Shown: positions 43,552 through 53,381, numbered from the stretch's first letter. The stretch: 64,000 nt of DNA from Pseudomonas fragi (GCF_900105835.1 NZ_LT629783.1:744001-808000); one strand, 5' to 3'. Notes: generated from the letters alone by a model not told the origin. Numbers and translations: made by a program.

Positions 43552-44562
43552 ATGAGCACTAAAGCAATCTTCGTCAAACCCGGCGGCGGCTATCAGAATG
43601 TAGTGGTCGGCCACAGCGAAGCGCCTGCGCCAGGTGCCGGTGAAATCACGGTGCGTTTGCATGCCAACTCGCTGAACTATCACGACTTTGCGGTGGTTAG
43701 CGGCATGTGGGGGCCGAGCGAAGAGCGTATCCCGATGGCCGATGGCGCGGGTGAAGTGATTGCCGTAGGCACGGATGTGAGTGAATTCAAGGTCGGCGAT
43801 TCGGTAGTCAGCACCTTCTTCCCGCAGTGGATAGACGGCACCCCGCTGGTAGAAGGTTTTGTCACCGTGCCGGGTGACGGCATTGACGGCTATGCCCGTG
43901 AGCAGGTCACCGCCAGCGCCGCATCGTTTACCCACGCCCCGGCCCGCTGGAGCCATGCCGAAGCAGCGACCCTGACCACCGCCGGCCTCACCGCCTGGCG
44001 TGCGCTGATGGCCGACGACTCGCTCAAGCCGGGCGACACGGTTCTGGTGCAAGGCACCGGCGGTGTGTCGATCTTCGCCCTGCAATTTGCCAAGATGGCG
44101 GGTGCCACCGTGATTGCGACCTCCTCCAGTGACGAAAAACTGGAGCGTCTTAAGGCGATGGGCGCCGACCATGTGATCAACTACCGCAAGGACAGCCAGT
44201 GGGGCGCAACCGCCCTGGCCCTGACCGGCGGGCGCGGTGTCGATCACATCATTGAAGTCGGCGGCCCGGCAACCCTGGAGCAGTCGATGATTGCCATCCG
44301 GGTGGGCGGGCATATCTCGATCATCGGTATCCTCAGCGGCGTCACCGGGGCGATGGACTTTGTACCGATGCTGATCAAGCAAGTGCGCCTGCAAGGTGTG
44401 CTGGTCGGCAGCCGCAGCCAGCAGCAGGCGATGATCCGGGCCATCGATGCCAATGGCATGCGCCCCGTAATTGATCGCCACTTCCCGCTTACCGACATCG
44501 TCGAAGCGTTCAAGTACCAGGAAACCAATCAGCACTTCGGCAAGATCATTCTGGACATCTGA
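43552..44562 (+). CDS. NAD(P)-dependent MDR oxidoreductase (quinone-reductase-like)
   Basis: A 336-residue medium-chain dehydrogenase/reductase. The catalytic domain (about 1-125) contains LHANSLNYHDFAVVSG and lacks the Cys/His ligands of the catalytic zinc, pointing to a quinone or enone reductase. The Rossmann part carries VLVQGTGGVSIFALQFAKMAG. It follows the ArsR gene, which probably represses it. Confidence 0.9.
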   Translation: MSTKAIFVKPGGGYQNVVVGHSEAPAPGAGEITVRLHANSLNYHDFAVVSGMWGPSEERIPMADGAGEVIAVGTDVSEFKVGDSVVSTFFPQWIDGTPLVEGFVTVPGDGIDGYAREQVTASAASFTHAPARWSHAEAATLTTAGLTAWRALMADDSLKPGDTVLVQGTGGVSIFALQFAKMAGATVIATSSSDEKLERLKAMGADHVINYRKDSQWGATALALTGGRGVDHIIEVGGPATLEQSMIAIRVGGHISIIGILSGVTGAMDFVPMLIKQVRLQGVLVGSRSQQQAMIRAIDANGMRPVIDRHFPLTDIVEAFKYQETNQHFGKIILDI

Positions 44563-44571
44563 CCCACCCTC

Positions 44572-44608
44572 GCCGATGGCGCATTGACAGTGCGCCATCG
44601 GCTTCTCT
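44572..44608 (+). terminator. Rho-independent terminator
   Basis: GCCGATGGCGCA and TGCGCCATCGGC form a perfect 12-bp stem with a 7-base loop, followed by TTCTCT, 10 bp after the oxidoreductase stop. Confidence 0.8.
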
Positions 44609-44640
44609 AGATTCAGGCTTTTGCCCAGAGAGTGAGCCTG

Positions 44641-45114
44641 ATGAGCCTTGAATCCGTACGCGCATTTTTTCACGCCAACGCCCCCGACCTGCACATCATC
44701 GAATTGGCCACCAGCACCGCAACTGTCGCGCTGGCCGCCGAGGCCCACGGCGTGGAGCCCGGGCAAATTGCCAAGACCCTGGCCTTTCGGGTGGGTGAAC
44801 GCAACGTGTTGCTCGTGGCACGGGGTGACGCACGTATCGACAACAAAAAAATCAAGGACGCCTTGGGCAGCAAAGCCAAAATGCTTGATGCCGAAACGGT
44901 CGTTGCCTTGACCAGCCACCCGGTGGGGGGTGTTTGCCCATTCGGCCTGGCCACCGATCTGGCGGTGTACTGCGATATTTCCCTGCAAAGCTTCAGTGAA
45001 GTCATGCCCGCCGCCGGCGCCACGCATACAGCGGTGAAGATTTGCCCGACGCGCATGGCCGATCTGGTCAAGGCGCAATGGGTCGATGTCTGCCAGCCCC
45101 TGCCGGCCGCCTGA
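44641..45114 (+). CDS. YbaK/EbsC-family aminoacyl-tRNA deacylase
   Basis: A 157-residue single-domain protein of the YbaK/ProX group. Motifs: ALAAEAHGVEPGQIAKTLAF, LVARGDARIDNKKIKDAL and TSHPVGGVCPFGL. Family members hydrolyse mischarged tRNAs such as Cys- or Ala-tRNA(Pro). ATG 44641 is chosen, with GAGAGTGA upstream; a GTG nine bases earlier is possible. It is probably monocistronic, behind a terminator. Confidence 0.88.
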   Translation: MSLESVRAFFHANAPDLHIIELATSTATVALAAEAHGVEPGQIAKTLAFRVGERNVLLVARGDARIDNKKIKDALGSKAKMLDAETVVALTSHPVGGVCPFGLATDLAVYCDISLQSFSEVMPAAGATHTAVKICPTRMADLVKAQWVDVCQPLPAA

Positions 45115-45287
45115 GTTCACAGCGAAGGCTCTGGAACAGGCATCTGCGCGAAGATGATTGTCTGACAATGTAGAAAATACAGTTGCGATCGATTATCATC
45201 CGCCGTTCGCTCAGCATCCTGCAAGCGTGTATCGACATAACTAAAACGTCGCAGGGTGCTGTTTCAAGGGAACGACCTGAGGCGCTC

Positions 45288-47159
45288 ATGCACCGCTTTA
45301 CTTTCAGCAAATCTTTGATTTGCGCAACACTGGGGATTATCAGCCTGCCGTCTTTTGCGGCATTGCAACCGGCATCAGAGGCCGCACTGGCGGGCGAAAC
45401 AACCAAGACCTGCCATTTCAACCAAGACACCAGCAGCGATTGCAGCACCACTTACCGTTACACCATCCTGACCAACAATGGCCGCGAGATGCTGTCGCGC
45501 ATCGACTTCAGCTTTCCCGAAACTGATCAGCTGGAGATCATCGACGCCCAGTCGACGCAACCCGGCGGCAAACCGGTCGCCCTGGCCCCCACGCAAATCG
45601 ATACGCGCATGGCGCCCAACCCCGACCAGGGCTTCCAGCGGGCGCGGCAAACCTCGATCGCGTTCCCCAACCTGCGCATCGGCACCCAAATCAGCTACAC
45701 CGTGCGTGAACATACGGTGGCCAAACCGCTGATGACGCACTTCCATTACCCGATGATGTTCGGCCCTGCCCCCGTGCGTTCGGATGCCTTCAAAAGCACT
45801 TTCACCGCCGAACAGCCCATCGTCTGGCGCAGTGAATTGATGGAGGACTTTACCTTCAGCCCGTCATCCGACAACAAGACCTTGGTGATCGAGCAGAAAA
45901 CACCGCGCTTCGTTAACTACATCAACGAAGCGGGCAACGCCTATATCCGCCAGATGCCACGGGTTGAAATCGCTAGTTCCGGCCAGGTGCAGGATCATCT
46001 CGCCAGCCTGGCCACGCGCTATCACCAAATCCTCGCCGCCAACCTGCCAGCGGGCGCCGCCAGGGTCGTCTCAGGCCTCAAGGGTTTGCCTGCTGCCGGG
46101 CAAGTGGCCGGGGTGATGCAATACATCCACGAGCAATACCGGTATATGGGCGACTGGCGCGCCACGGATCGTGGCTATGTGCCGTTTACCCTGAATGAAA
46201 TCGAAGAACGCGGCTACGGCGATTGCAAGGATCTGTCAGTGCTGCTGACCGCCATGTTGCAGGCCAGCGGCATAAACGCCCAGACCGCCTGGGTCAGCCG
46301 TGGCAGCAACCCGCTGGGGTTGCTGCTGCCTGGCATCGGCGCGGCCAACCACGCCATTGTCAAGGCGCACGTCAATGGCCAGGTCTGGTGGCTGGACCCG
46401 ACCAACCCGGTGTTTATGCCGGGGCGCAGCATGCCCGACATCCAGAATCGCTGGGCGCTGGTCATCGATGCCGAGGGCAAGGTGTACCAGGACCATATCC
46501 CTGAAGAACAGCCAAGCCTGAGCATGGCCGTGAAGAAGTTCGAGCACTTCAACCGCGACGGTCAGGCCCGCACCACGGCTGAGGTACAGATGGGGCAAAT
46601 GACCCTGATGCAGCTCAGCTTTGCCGACACCGACTCCGGAGTCAGCGCGACCGACCTGAACCTGTGTAACCATTTCGGCAAGGAAATCAGCGACTGCAAG
46701 ATCAACCGCGAGAAAACCGCTTTTGTCGTGCCTGAGCGCTACAAGGTGCAGGCCACGCTGACCAACCTTCGGCCACTGGACAACCTGTCAGGGCAACTGG
46801 TGTACAAACCGGCCTTTGCCAGCGAGCGCTGGGACAGCCTGATGAACTATCGACGCACCGGACAACTGGCGGATTTGTACATGGCCGATCCGGAAACCGT
46901 GACCTACGACATCACCCTCTCAGGTGCCAAGGTGGGCAAGGCGATCAAGGCCTGCAAGGTGAACTCGCCGTGGTTCGATATGACCTTGAGCAGCCAACGC
47001 AGCAAGGATGAGTACCGCTACCTGTACACCATGACGCAAAAACACAGCTGGTTGAGTCATGACGAGATCATGAGTGCACCGTTCGAGGCAATGCTCCAGC
47101 AAGCCCGGGCCTGCAACGAGAACATGCAGCAAGTGGTGCAACTCAACGCCAAGGGCTAA
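45288..47159 (+). CDS. Periplasmic DUF3857/transglutaminase-domain protein
   Basis: A 623-residue exported protein. Signal peptide at 1-24 (LICATLGIISLPSFA). An N-terminal DUF3857 beta domain (about 40-240) is followed by a transglutaminase-like core: Cys in RGYGDCKDLSVLLTAMLQA, His in AANHAIVKAH, Asp in VWWLDPTNP, so the catalytic triad is complete. The C-terminal 180 residues are beta-rich. ATG 45288 gives the signal peptide; the upstream in-frame extension does not. Role unknown; often a transpeptidase/protease-like envelope protein. Confidence 0.85.
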   Translation: MHRFTFSKSLICATLGIISLPSFAALQPASEAALAGETTKTCHFNQDTSSDCSTTYRYTILTNNGREMLSRIDFSFPETDQLEIIDAQSTQPGGKPVALAPTQIDTRMAPNPDQGFQRARQTSIAFPNLRIGTQISYTVREHTVAKPLMTHFHYPMMFGPAPVRSDAFKSTFTAEQPIVWRSELMEDFTFSPSSDNKTLVIEQKTPRFVNYINEAGNAYIRQMPRVEIASSGQVQDHLASLATRYHQILAANLPAGAARVVSGLKGLPAAGQVAGVMQYIHEQYRYMGDWRATDRGYVPFTLNEIEERGYGDCKDLSVLLTAMLQASGINAQTAWVSRGSNPLGLLLPGIGAANHAIVKAHVNGQVWWLDPTNPVFMPGRSMPDIQNRWALVIDAEGKVYQDHIPEEQPSLSMAVKKFEHFNRDGQARTTAEVQMGQMTLMQLSFADTDSGVSATDLNLCNHFGKEISDCKINREKTAFVVPERYKVQATLTNLRPLDNLSGQLVYKPAFASERWDSLMNYRRTGQLADLYMADPETVTYDITLSGAKVGKAIKACKVNSPWFDMTLSSQRSKDEYRYLYTMTQKHSWLSHDEIMSAPFEAMLQQARACNENMQQVVQLNAKG

Positions 47160-47177
47160 GCGCTTTGCGCCCAGCCA

Positions 47178-47214
47178 CAAAAAAGCCCGACCCCTTGCGG
47201 GGCCGGGCTTTTTA
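47178..47214. terminator. Bidirectional terminator between convergent genes
   Basis: AAAAAAGCCCGACCCC and its near-complement GGGGCCGGGCTTTTTAT form a strong GC stem with A and T runs on both sides. It serves the transglutaminase-domain gene and pgm. Confidence 0.9.
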
Positions 47215-47219
47215 TTGGC

Positions 47220-48860
47220 TTAGGCGATGGCGGTATCGACCAGCACTTGTGCTTCCTCAACCAGGCGGTTGAGGTGCTCGTCGCCGATAAAACTCTCGGC
47301 GTAGATTTTGTAGATGTCTTCGGTGCCCGAAGGGCGTGCCGCAAACCAGCCGTTTTCAGTCATGACCTTGAGCCCGCCGATGGCCTGGTTGTTACCCGGT
47401 GCATGGCTAAGGATCTGGGTAATGGCTTCGCCTGCCAGGTGAGTGGACTTGACCTGCTCGGGCGACAGCTTGCCCAACAGCGCTTTTTGCTGCGGGGTGG
47501 CCTTGGCGTCAACGCGGGTGGAGAACGGCTGGCCCAGTTCCTCGGTCATTTTCTGGTACAGCTGGTAAGGGTCACGACCGCTGCGCGCAGTCATCTCGGC
47601 AGCCAGCAGCGACGGGATCAAGCCGTCCTTGTCGGTGGACCAGACGCTGCCGTCCAGACGCAGGAACGAGGCACCGGCGCTCTCTTCGCCACCAAAGCCC
47701 AGCGAGCCGTCAAACAAACCATCGGCGAACCACTTGAAACCTACCGGTACTTCGTACAGGCGACGGTCCAGGCGCGCAGCGACACGGTCAATCAGGCCGC
47801 TGCTGACCACGGTCTTGCCCACGGCAGCATCGGCGCGCCATTGCGGCCGGTTGCGGAACAGGTAGTTGATGGACACGGCCAGATAATTGTTCGGCGCCAG
47901 CAGCCCGCCCGATGGGGTAACGATACCGTGGCGGTCGTGGTCCGGGTCACAGGCAAACGCCACGTCGAAGCGCTCTTTAAGGCCGATCAGGCCTTGCATG
48001 GCATAGCTGGATGACGGGTCCATGCGGATGCGGCCATCCCAATCCACGCACATAAAGCGGAACGTCGGGTCGACTTCGGTGTTCACCACGTCCAGGTTCA
48101 GGCCGTAGTGCTCGCCGATCGCCGACCAGTAGCGCACACCGGCACCGCCCAGCGGGTCAACGCCCAGGCGCAGGTTGGCGCCGCGCAGGGTGTCCATGTC
48201 GATCACGTTTCGCAGATCGGCAACATAGGTGTTCAGGTAATCATGGCGGTGGGTGGTGGCGGCTTTCAGGGCCTGCTCGTAGCCCATGCGCTTGACCCCG
48301 CGCAGCTTGTCGGCCAGCAACTCGTTGGCCTTGGCCTCGATCCATTTGGTGACATCGGTATCGGCCGGGCCACCATTGGGCGGGTTGTACTTGAAACCGC
48401 CGCTTTCTGGCGGATTGTGCGACGGCGTAATCACTACTCCATCCGCCAGGCCGCTGGTGCGGCCACGGTTGTAGCAGATGATGGCGTGGGAAATGGCTGG
48501 CGTCGGCGTGTATTCATCGCCCGCTGCGATCATGGTCTCGACACCATTGGCAGCAAACACTTCCAGGGCACTGGCGCCAGCAGGCGTCGACAATGCGTGG
48601 GTATCGATGCCTACAAATAGCGGGCCATTGATGCCCTTCATTTGACGGTACAGGCAGATGGCCTGGCTGATAGCCAGTACATGCCACTCATTGAAGCTCA
48701 GCTCGAACGAACTGCCGCGGTGCCCGGAAGTACCAAAGGCAACACGCTGGGTGGCGATGGCGGCATCGGGTTGACCGGTGTAATAAGCGGTCACCAGTCG
48801 CGCAATATCGACCAGCACGTTAGCCGGAGCCGGTTTGCCCGCAAGAGGACTGAGTGTCAT
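47220..48860 (-). CDS. pgm: Phosphoglucomutase (alpha-D-glucose-specific)
   Basis: A 546-residue enzyme interconverting glucose 1-phosphate and glucose 6-phosphate, the same length as the E. coli enzyme. Motifs: N-terminal [14 protein letters not shown], phosphoserine loop [20 protein letters not shown], metal loop [11 protein letters not shown], sugar loop [11 protein letters not shown] and phosphate loop [13 protein letters not shown]. It feeds glycogen, trehalose and envelope sugar synthesis. All catalytic residues are present. Confidence 0.96.
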   Translation of the reverse strand: MTLSPLAGKPAPANVLVDIARLVTAYYTGQPDAAIATQRVAFGTSGHRGSSFELSFNEWHVLAISQAICLYRQMKGINGPLFVGIDTHALSTPAGASALEVFAANGVETMIAAGDEYTPTPAISHAIICYNRGRTSGLADGVVITPSHNPPESGGFKYNPPNGGPADTDVTKWIEAKANELLADKLRGVKRMGYEQALKAATTHRHDYLNTYVADLRNVIDMDTLRGANLRLGVDPLGGAGVRYWSAIGEHYGLNLDVVNTEVDPTFRFMCVDWDGRIRMDPSSSYAMQGLIGLKERFDVAFACDPDHDRHGIVTPSGGLLAPNNYLAVSINYLFRNRPQWRADAAVGKTVVSSGLIDRVAARLDRRLYEVPVGFKWFADGLFDGSLGFGGEESAGASFLRLDGSVWSTDKDGLIPSLLAAEMTARSGRDPYQLYQKMTEELGQPFSTRVDAKATPQQKALLGKLSPEQVKSTHLAGEAITQILSHAPGNNQAIGGLKVMTENGWFAARPSGTEDIYKIYAESFIGDEHLNRLVEEAQVLVDTAIA

Positions 48861-49044
48861 GCAAAACCTCGGGAAATATGTGATTCGGAGGAAAAAAGGC
48901 AGTTTACTGGCAGTTCGACACTGGCGCGATGCAATCTATCCATGCCAAGTGATCTGTTTTGCACTTTAATGCACTCTGCGTTGTCTGTAGTTGCTCCAGA
49001 CACGTTGTTTTGTACATCTTCAGATCTGAAATAAGGAAAGCACC

Positions 49045-49527
49045 ATGAAATCACTGGTGAACAGTGCGGCTGTACTACTTGCCCTGGGTACACTGTGCAG
49101 TGCGGCCAACGCCGCCAAACTGGAAGACGTCGCCCCCTATCCCAAAGCCGAGGCAGGCTTTAGCCGCCAGGTCATTCATTTGCCCAAGCAGAAGAATGAA
49201 GACGATTACAAAGTCCAGATCATCGCGGGCAAGACCCTGCAGGTCGACTGCAACCAGCAGCGCCTTGGCGGTAAACTGGAAGAAAAAACCCTCAAGGGCT
49301 GGGGCTACCCGATGTATCGCCTTAACAAGGTCAGCGGGCCGATGAGCACGATGATGGCCTGCCCCGATGGCAAGGCCCACCCCGAATTCGTCCCCGTGAT
49401 CGGTGAAGGCTTTATGCTGCGCTACAACAGCAAACTGCCGATCGTGGTGTATGTACCCAAGGATATCGAAGTGCGCTACCGCATCTGGTCAGCCTCCAAG
49501 CAGATCAAGCAGGCTGTAAGCGAGTAA
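49045..49527 (+). CDS. eco: Ecotin, periplasmic serine protease inhibitor
   Basis: A 160-residue protein with a signal peptide (to about residue 23). The reactive-site loop [13 protein letters not shown] carries the P1 Met (Met103) and a Cys (Cys106) that should pair with Cys69. C-terminal [21 protein letters not shown] is the conserved dimerisation strand. Ecotin dimers inhibit chymotrypsin-fold proteases such as elastase and trypsin and protect the cell from host or prey proteases. Strong resemblance throughout. Confidence 0.96.
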   Translation: MKSLVNSAAVLLALGTLCSAANAAKLEDVAPYPKAEAGFSRQVIHLPKQKNEDDYKVQIIAGKTLQVDCNQQRLGGKLEEKTLKGWGYPMYRLNKVSGPMSTMMACPDGKAHPEFVPVIGEGFMLRYNSKLPIVVYVPKDIEVRYRIWSASKQIKQAVSE

Positions 49528-49542
49528 GCGCTTGGTCTTTGC

Positions 49543-49574
49543 CTTGTGGGAGCTGGCATGCCTGCTCCCACAAG
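49543..49574. repeat. REP-like hairpin
   Basis: CTTGTGGGAGC and GCTCCCACAAG flank TGGCATGCCT, a degenerate REP that folds into an 11-bp stem between convergent ecotin and sugar dehydrogenase genes. It may also terminate transcription. Confidence 0.7.
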
Positions 49575-49583
49575 GGTTGAGGG

Positions 49584-50732
49584 TTATTGCAAGCCCACTC
49601 GATACAGCACGCCATTGTCCTCATCGGTCAGCACATATAAATAGCCATCCGGCCCCTGGCGCACATCACGAATACGCGCCTTGAGTTCACCCAGCAAGCG
49701 CTCCTCATGCACCACCTTGTCATCCTTGAGCTGCAGGCGGATCAGGTTTTTATCGGCCAGGGCACCGATAAACAGGTTGTGCTGCCATGGCTTGAACCGG
49801 TCTGAATCGTAAAAGGCCATGCCACTGATACCTGGCGATTTCTCCCAAACGTGATACGGCCCCACCGTACCTTCGACAATTGTGCCCTGCGCCTCGGAAA
49901 TCGGCCTGGAAGAGTAGTCAATGCCGTGGGTCGCCAACGGCCAGCCGTAGTTTTTACCGCGCTCGATCAGGTTGATTTCATCCCCCCCTTTTGGCCCATG
50001 CTCATGGGTCCACAAGGTGCCGGTCCAGGGATTAAGTGCCGCGCCCTGCTGGTTACGCTGCCCGTATGACCAGATTTCCGGCCTTGCGTCCTTGTTGCCG
50101 ACAAACGGGTTGTCATCCGGGATGCGGCCATCCGGGTAGATGCGCACGACCTTGCCCTGCAGTTTGTCCAGGTCTTGTGCTGTCGGGCGCTGATTGTTTT
50201 CGCCCAGGGCGATAAACAGATAGCCGTCGCGGTCGAATACCAGCCGCGAGCCAAAGTGGTTGCCAGTGGAGAGCTTGGGTTGCTGGCGGAAGATCACTTC
50301 AAAATTGGTCAAGCGAGTCAGGTCATCCGACAGGCGCCCACGGCCCACCGTAGTGCCCGCCTTGCCGTCTTCGCCGCCTTCGGCGTAGGACAAGTACACC
50401 AGCCGGTCTTCACCGAAACTGGGCGACAGCACCACATCGAGTAAACCGCCCTGCCCTTTGGCCCACACCTGGGGCACGCCTGAGAGCGGTGCCGAGAGTT
50501 TGCCATCAGGGCTGACGGTTCGCAGGTTGCCCGGGCGCTCGGTCACCAGCATGCCTTGCTTGTCAGGCAAAAAGGCCAGTGCCCAGGGATGGTCAAGGCC
50601 TTCTACCACTGGGGTTACGGTGACGGTTCCGGATTCGCTGGCAAAGGACTTTTGCGGATCGGCATGGGCCGTGAAGGCCGTAGTGAGTAGCGAAGAGGCG
50701 CACAAGGTGGCCAGCAAGGTTGTTCTCAACAT
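49584..50732 (-). CDS. Soluble PQQ-dependent aldose sugar dehydrogenase (YliI-like)
   Basis: A 382-residue periplasmic protein. Signal peptide ends near AFTAHA. A six-bladed propeller with GLDHPWALAFLPDKQGMLVT, SRLVFDRDGYLFIALGE, WSYGQRNQQGAALNPWTG, and HEHGPKGGDEINL, the PQQ/calcium-binding signature of the YliI/Asd group. It oxidises aldoses in the periplasm, parallel to Gcd. ATG 50732 is chosen over the TTG at 50738 because AAGGAA sits at good spacing. Confidence 0.9.
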   Translation of the reverse strand: MLRTTLLATLCASSLLTTAFTAHADPQKSFASESGTVTVTPVVEGLDHPWALAFLPDKQGMLVTERPGNLRTVSPDGKLSAPLSGVPQVWAKGQGGLLDVVLSPSFGEDRLVYLSYAEGGEDGKAGTTVGRGRLSDDLTRLTNFEVIFRQQPKLSTGNHFGSRLVFDRDGYLFIALGENNQRPTAQDLDKLQGKVVRIYPDGRIPDDNPFVGNKDARPEIWSYGQRNQQGAALNPWTGTLWTHEHGPKGGDEINLIERGKNYGWPLATHGIDYSSRPISEAQGTIVEGTVGPYHVWEKSPGISGMAFYDSDRFKPWQHNLFIGALADKNLIRLQLKDDKVVHEERLLGELKARIRDVRQGPDGYLYVLTDEDNGVLYRVGLQ

Positions 50733-50750
50733 CAGCAATTCCTTGTTTTG

Positions 50751-51092
50751 TTAAGGTTTGTCTCGCGGCTGGAGCGATGGAGCTGTCGGTTTGCGGGTGG
50801 GTGGCGGCGCCTGGTGACGTGGGTAGCCATTGCCGATGGCTCCATTTTCCAGGCTCGGTGCTCGCGGCACAGGGGCTGTTGACGGGCCTCCTGCCCCTGG
50901 AACGGATGCGCCCGTGCCCTGGCGGCTATTGGGGTTGATGCGGCGGATGGCATCATTGGCCGGCGGGGTATTGGTGATCGGCGTATTCTGCGCCAGCAGC
51001 ACTGGCGAACCTGGCGGGGTGTGCGCCTGCGCCTGGCCAGCCAGTACGCCGCCGATCAACATGAGTAAACAACTGTATTTAAGCGGATTCAT
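50751..51092 (-). CDS. Secreted Pro-rich hypothetical protein
   Basis: A 113-residue protein with a signal peptide (SCLLMLIGGVLAGQAQA) and a Pro/Thr/Arg-rich low-complexity mature part. No domain recognised. ATG 51092 has GGAGGG upstream. It lies between the DUF697-like gene and the sugar dehydrogenase gene, same strand, with 13- and 18-bp gaps, so probably one operon. Confidence 0.75.
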   Translation of the reverse strand: MNPLKYSCLLMLIGGVLAGQAQAHTPPGSPVLLAQNTPITNTPPANDAIRRINPNSRQGTGASVPGAGGPSTAPVPRAPSLENGAIGNGYPRHQAPPPTRKPTAPSLQPRDKP

Positions 51093-51105
51093 TACGCCCT
51101 CCGGA

Positions 51106-51618
51106 TCACGTCTCGATGTCGGGGCCAATCTCAATCACCGTCGACTCCCGCGCTTGCGCCAGCAATGCTTCGCGGCAGACCTGGTAGCAATCTTCGATAT
51201 GACCGTTGCCGACCACTTTCATCACGCCGAAGCTGATGGTGGCCGCCACGGCCTGCCCCACAAAAGGAACAAAACGAATCACCGACTTGGTGGCCACCTT
51301 GGCGCCCATTTTGCGCACCAGCGACATCACCAGGGTGCGGCTGATAAATTTGCCGATCACTTCACTGCCAATACCGGTGACTGCCACCACGATCAGGCGT
51401 TTGGAGCGTGAGTCCATCTGCTCGATCTGGTGCGGGGTCAAGCCGAACTTGCTGTTGATAGCCGGCAGCATCTCTACCAGCAGCGCCACGTCGGTGCCGA
51501 TGTCCAGCCCCGGTATCGGCAACGCAGCCGCACCTGCCGACACAGCCGAGCGCTTGGTGACCATGGCACGACACTCGTCACGAATACGGTCAAGTTCGGC
51601 TAATGATCTGATTAACAT
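51106..51618 (-). CDS. DUF697/YcjF-like membrane-associated protein
   Basis: A 170-residue protein. TKRSAVSAGAAALPIPGLDI with GTDVALLVEMLPAINSKFGL resembles the DUF697 core found in YcjF and at the C terminus of some GTPases. Two short hydrophobic helices follow (VVAVTGIGSEVIG, and FVPFVGQAVAATISFGVMKV). Function unknown; relatives are linked to envelope stress or GTPase partners, but no GTPase gene is adjacent. Confidence 0.7.
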   Translation of the reverse strand: MLIRSLAELDRIRDECRAMVTKRSAVSAGAAALPIPGLDIGTDVALLVEMLPAINSKFGLTPHQIEQMDSRSKRLIVVAVTGIGSEVIGKFISRTLVMSLVRKMGAKVATKSVIRFVPFVGQAVAATISFGVMKVVGNGHIEDCYQVCREALLAQARESTVIEIGPDIET

Positions 51619-51779
51619 AGGATTCCCCCGACAGATAGAGATAGAACCAGCGTAGTTTACTACGCTCTTGCAACCAGCAAGGCAGGCCTGTCTTTATGTA
51701 GAGGGGTTACAGCGCAGGAAATTCACAACAACGGGGATGTTTTTGCCCGCAAGGGCCGCGCAGGCCCACAGAGGGGGTA

Positions 51780-51803
51780 GCCTGTACTCTTGTGAAGTAC
51801 AGG
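51780..51803 (-). terminator. Stem-loop after hdeA
   Basis: GCCTGTACT and AGTACAGGC form a 9-bp perfect stem with a 6-base loop, 12 bp past the hdeA stop. There is no T run, so it may act as an mRNA 3' stabiliser or weak terminator. Confidence 0.45.
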
Positions 51804-51814
51804 CCGGGCGTGGC

Positions 51815-52129
51815 TTACACGTCTTTCTTGACCTTATCCCACTCAGCCTTGAGCTTGGAAACAAAGGATTCTTTCGGGGTTTCCTTGCAGGCCGTCACCA
51901 CCAGCGGTGTGATTTTGGCGATACCGTCAACATCCAGTACGGCATCTTCAACCCTGCCCTTCTTGTTGATGGCTTCACCCAAGCCAACCGCAGTTGGCTG
52001 GAAGCTCTCGTCCACGGCCAGGAAATCCGCGCATGTCCATTTTGCCACGGGCTGCTTGGTTTCAGCTTGAGCCAGTGTGGAAAGTGCCGCCAAGCCAACG
52101 ACGCCCATAAACAGAATGTGCTTTTTCAT
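51815..52129 (-). CDS. hdeA: HdeA-family periplasmic acid-stress chaperone
   Basis: A 104-residue protein. Signal peptide at 1-22 (ALSTLAQA). The mature part begins with KWTCADFLAVDESFQPTAVG, the HdeA signature, and has the expected two Cys (C33 and C81) for one disulfide. HdeA is an intrinsically acid-activated chaperone that prevents aggregation of periplasmic proteins. In enterics it belongs to an acid fitness island; here it stands alone with its own stem-loop. Confidence 0.88.
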   Translation of the reverse strand: MKKHILFMGVVGLAALSTLAQAETKQPVAKWTCADFLAVDESFQPTAVGLGEAINKKGRVEDAVLDVDGIAKITPLVVTACKETPKESFVSKLKAEWDKVKKDV

Positions 52130-52207
52130 ATGCCAATATCCCTATTATCAACGATTAAGTAACATGAGTTCTGCCACAAACAACATAGTAGTGGAAGGGG
52201 TATCTGT

Positions 52208-53248
52208 CTATTTTTGAGACAGGATAACCTTCATGGCCTTCTCCTTGGCCGCATTGCCGAACACCTCATAAGCCTTGAGGATATCCGCCAGCGCAAAGCG
52301 GTGGGTGATCAACTTGCCGGCGTCGACTTTCCCCGACTGCACGGTCTTCATCAACAACGGCGTGGTATTGGTATTGACCAGTCCGGTGGTAATCGTGACG
52401 TTCTGGATCCATAGCTTTTCCAGGTGCAACTCGACACTTTTGCCATGCACGCCGACGTTGGCAATGGTCCCGCCCGGGGCAATCACCGACTGGCAGGTGT
52501 CGAACGAGGCCGGGATGCCTACCGCTTCAATCGCGACATCCACGCCAACGCCATCGGTCAGCTGGAAAATGCGCTCAACCGCATTTTGCGTGTTGATATC
52601 GATTACATCGGTCGCGCCAAAACGCTGTGCAACTTCCAGCCGATTGGTATCGCCATCGACCATGATCAACTGGGCGGGTGAATAGAACTGAGCGGTCAGC
52701 AACGCCGCCATGCCCACAGGCCCGGCACCGACGATCACCACGCTGTCACCCGGTTTGACCTTGCCCGCCAGTACGCCGATTTCAAACCCGGTGGGCAAGA
52801 TATCGCTGAGCATCACCAGGGCTTGCTCATCGGCCCCGGCAGGCACGGGGTAGAGGCTGTTGTCCGCATGGGGGATGCGGACATATTCGGCCTGGGTGCC
52901 GTCGATCGTATGGCCCAGGATCCAGCCGCCATCAGCGCAGTGCGAATACATCTGGCGCCGGCAATTGGCGCAACTGCCGCACGAGGTGATACAGGAAATC
53001 AGCACATGATCGCCCGGTTTGAAATTGCGCACCGCCGAGCCTACCGACTCGATCACGCCGACCCCTTCATGCCCAAGCACCGTGCCAGGGGTCACCTCTG
53101 GCACATCGCCCTTGAGGATATGCAGGTCCGTGCCGCAGATGGTGGTGTGCAGGATTCGGACAATGGCGTCGGTCGGTTTGTCGATGACCGGATTCGGGAT
53201 CTCGGCCCAGGCTTTTTCGCCTGGCCCCTGATAGGTGAGCGCTTTCAT
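52208..53248 (-). CDS. Zinc-dependent alcohol dehydrogenase (MDR family)
   Basis: A 346-residue enzyme. Catalytic-zinc ligands: Cys in TTICGTDLHILKG and GHE in LGHEGVGVIESVG. Structural-zinc Cys set in CGSCANCRRQMYSHC. NAD motif VVIVGAGPVGMAALLTAQ. It would oxidise an alcohol or reduce an aldehyde. It shares a strand with the DUF2798 gene (133-bp gap) and faces a divergent LysR gene, so LysR control of both is plausible. Substrate unknown. Confidence 0.92.
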   Translation of the reverse strand: MKALTYQGPGEKAWAEIPNPVIDKPTDAIVRILHTTICGTDLHILKGDVPEVTPGTVLGHEGVGVIESVGSAVRNFKPGDHVLISCITSCGSCANCRRQMYSHCADGGWILGHTIDGTQAEYVRIPHADNSLYPVPAGADEQALVMLSDILPTGFEIGVLAGKVKPGDSVVIVGAGPVGMAALLTAQFYSPAQLIMVDGDTNRLEVAQRFGATDVIDINTQNAVERIFQLTDGVGVDVAIEAVGIPASFDTCQSVIAPGGTIANVGVHGKSVELHLEKLWIQNVTITTGLVNTNTTPLLMKTVQSGKVDAGKLITHRFALADILKAYEVFGNAAKEKAMKVILSQK

Positions 53249-53381
53249 GATGGCTTTCCTTTATCTGATCAAAAATCATCAGCGGCTGCCGTTGAGGTGG
53301 CAGCCCCCCAAAATCATTGATGCAGTTAAGCAGCCTTTTACCGACTCACCCTTGCCACAGGTCATAAAATGCCCTTTCGGA

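Noticed and set aside
43501..45168. Minus-strand open frame (about 555 codons) across the oxidoreductase and YbaK genes
   Set aside because: Both sense genes carry clear motifs and a terminator lies between them; the antisense product is unrecognisable.
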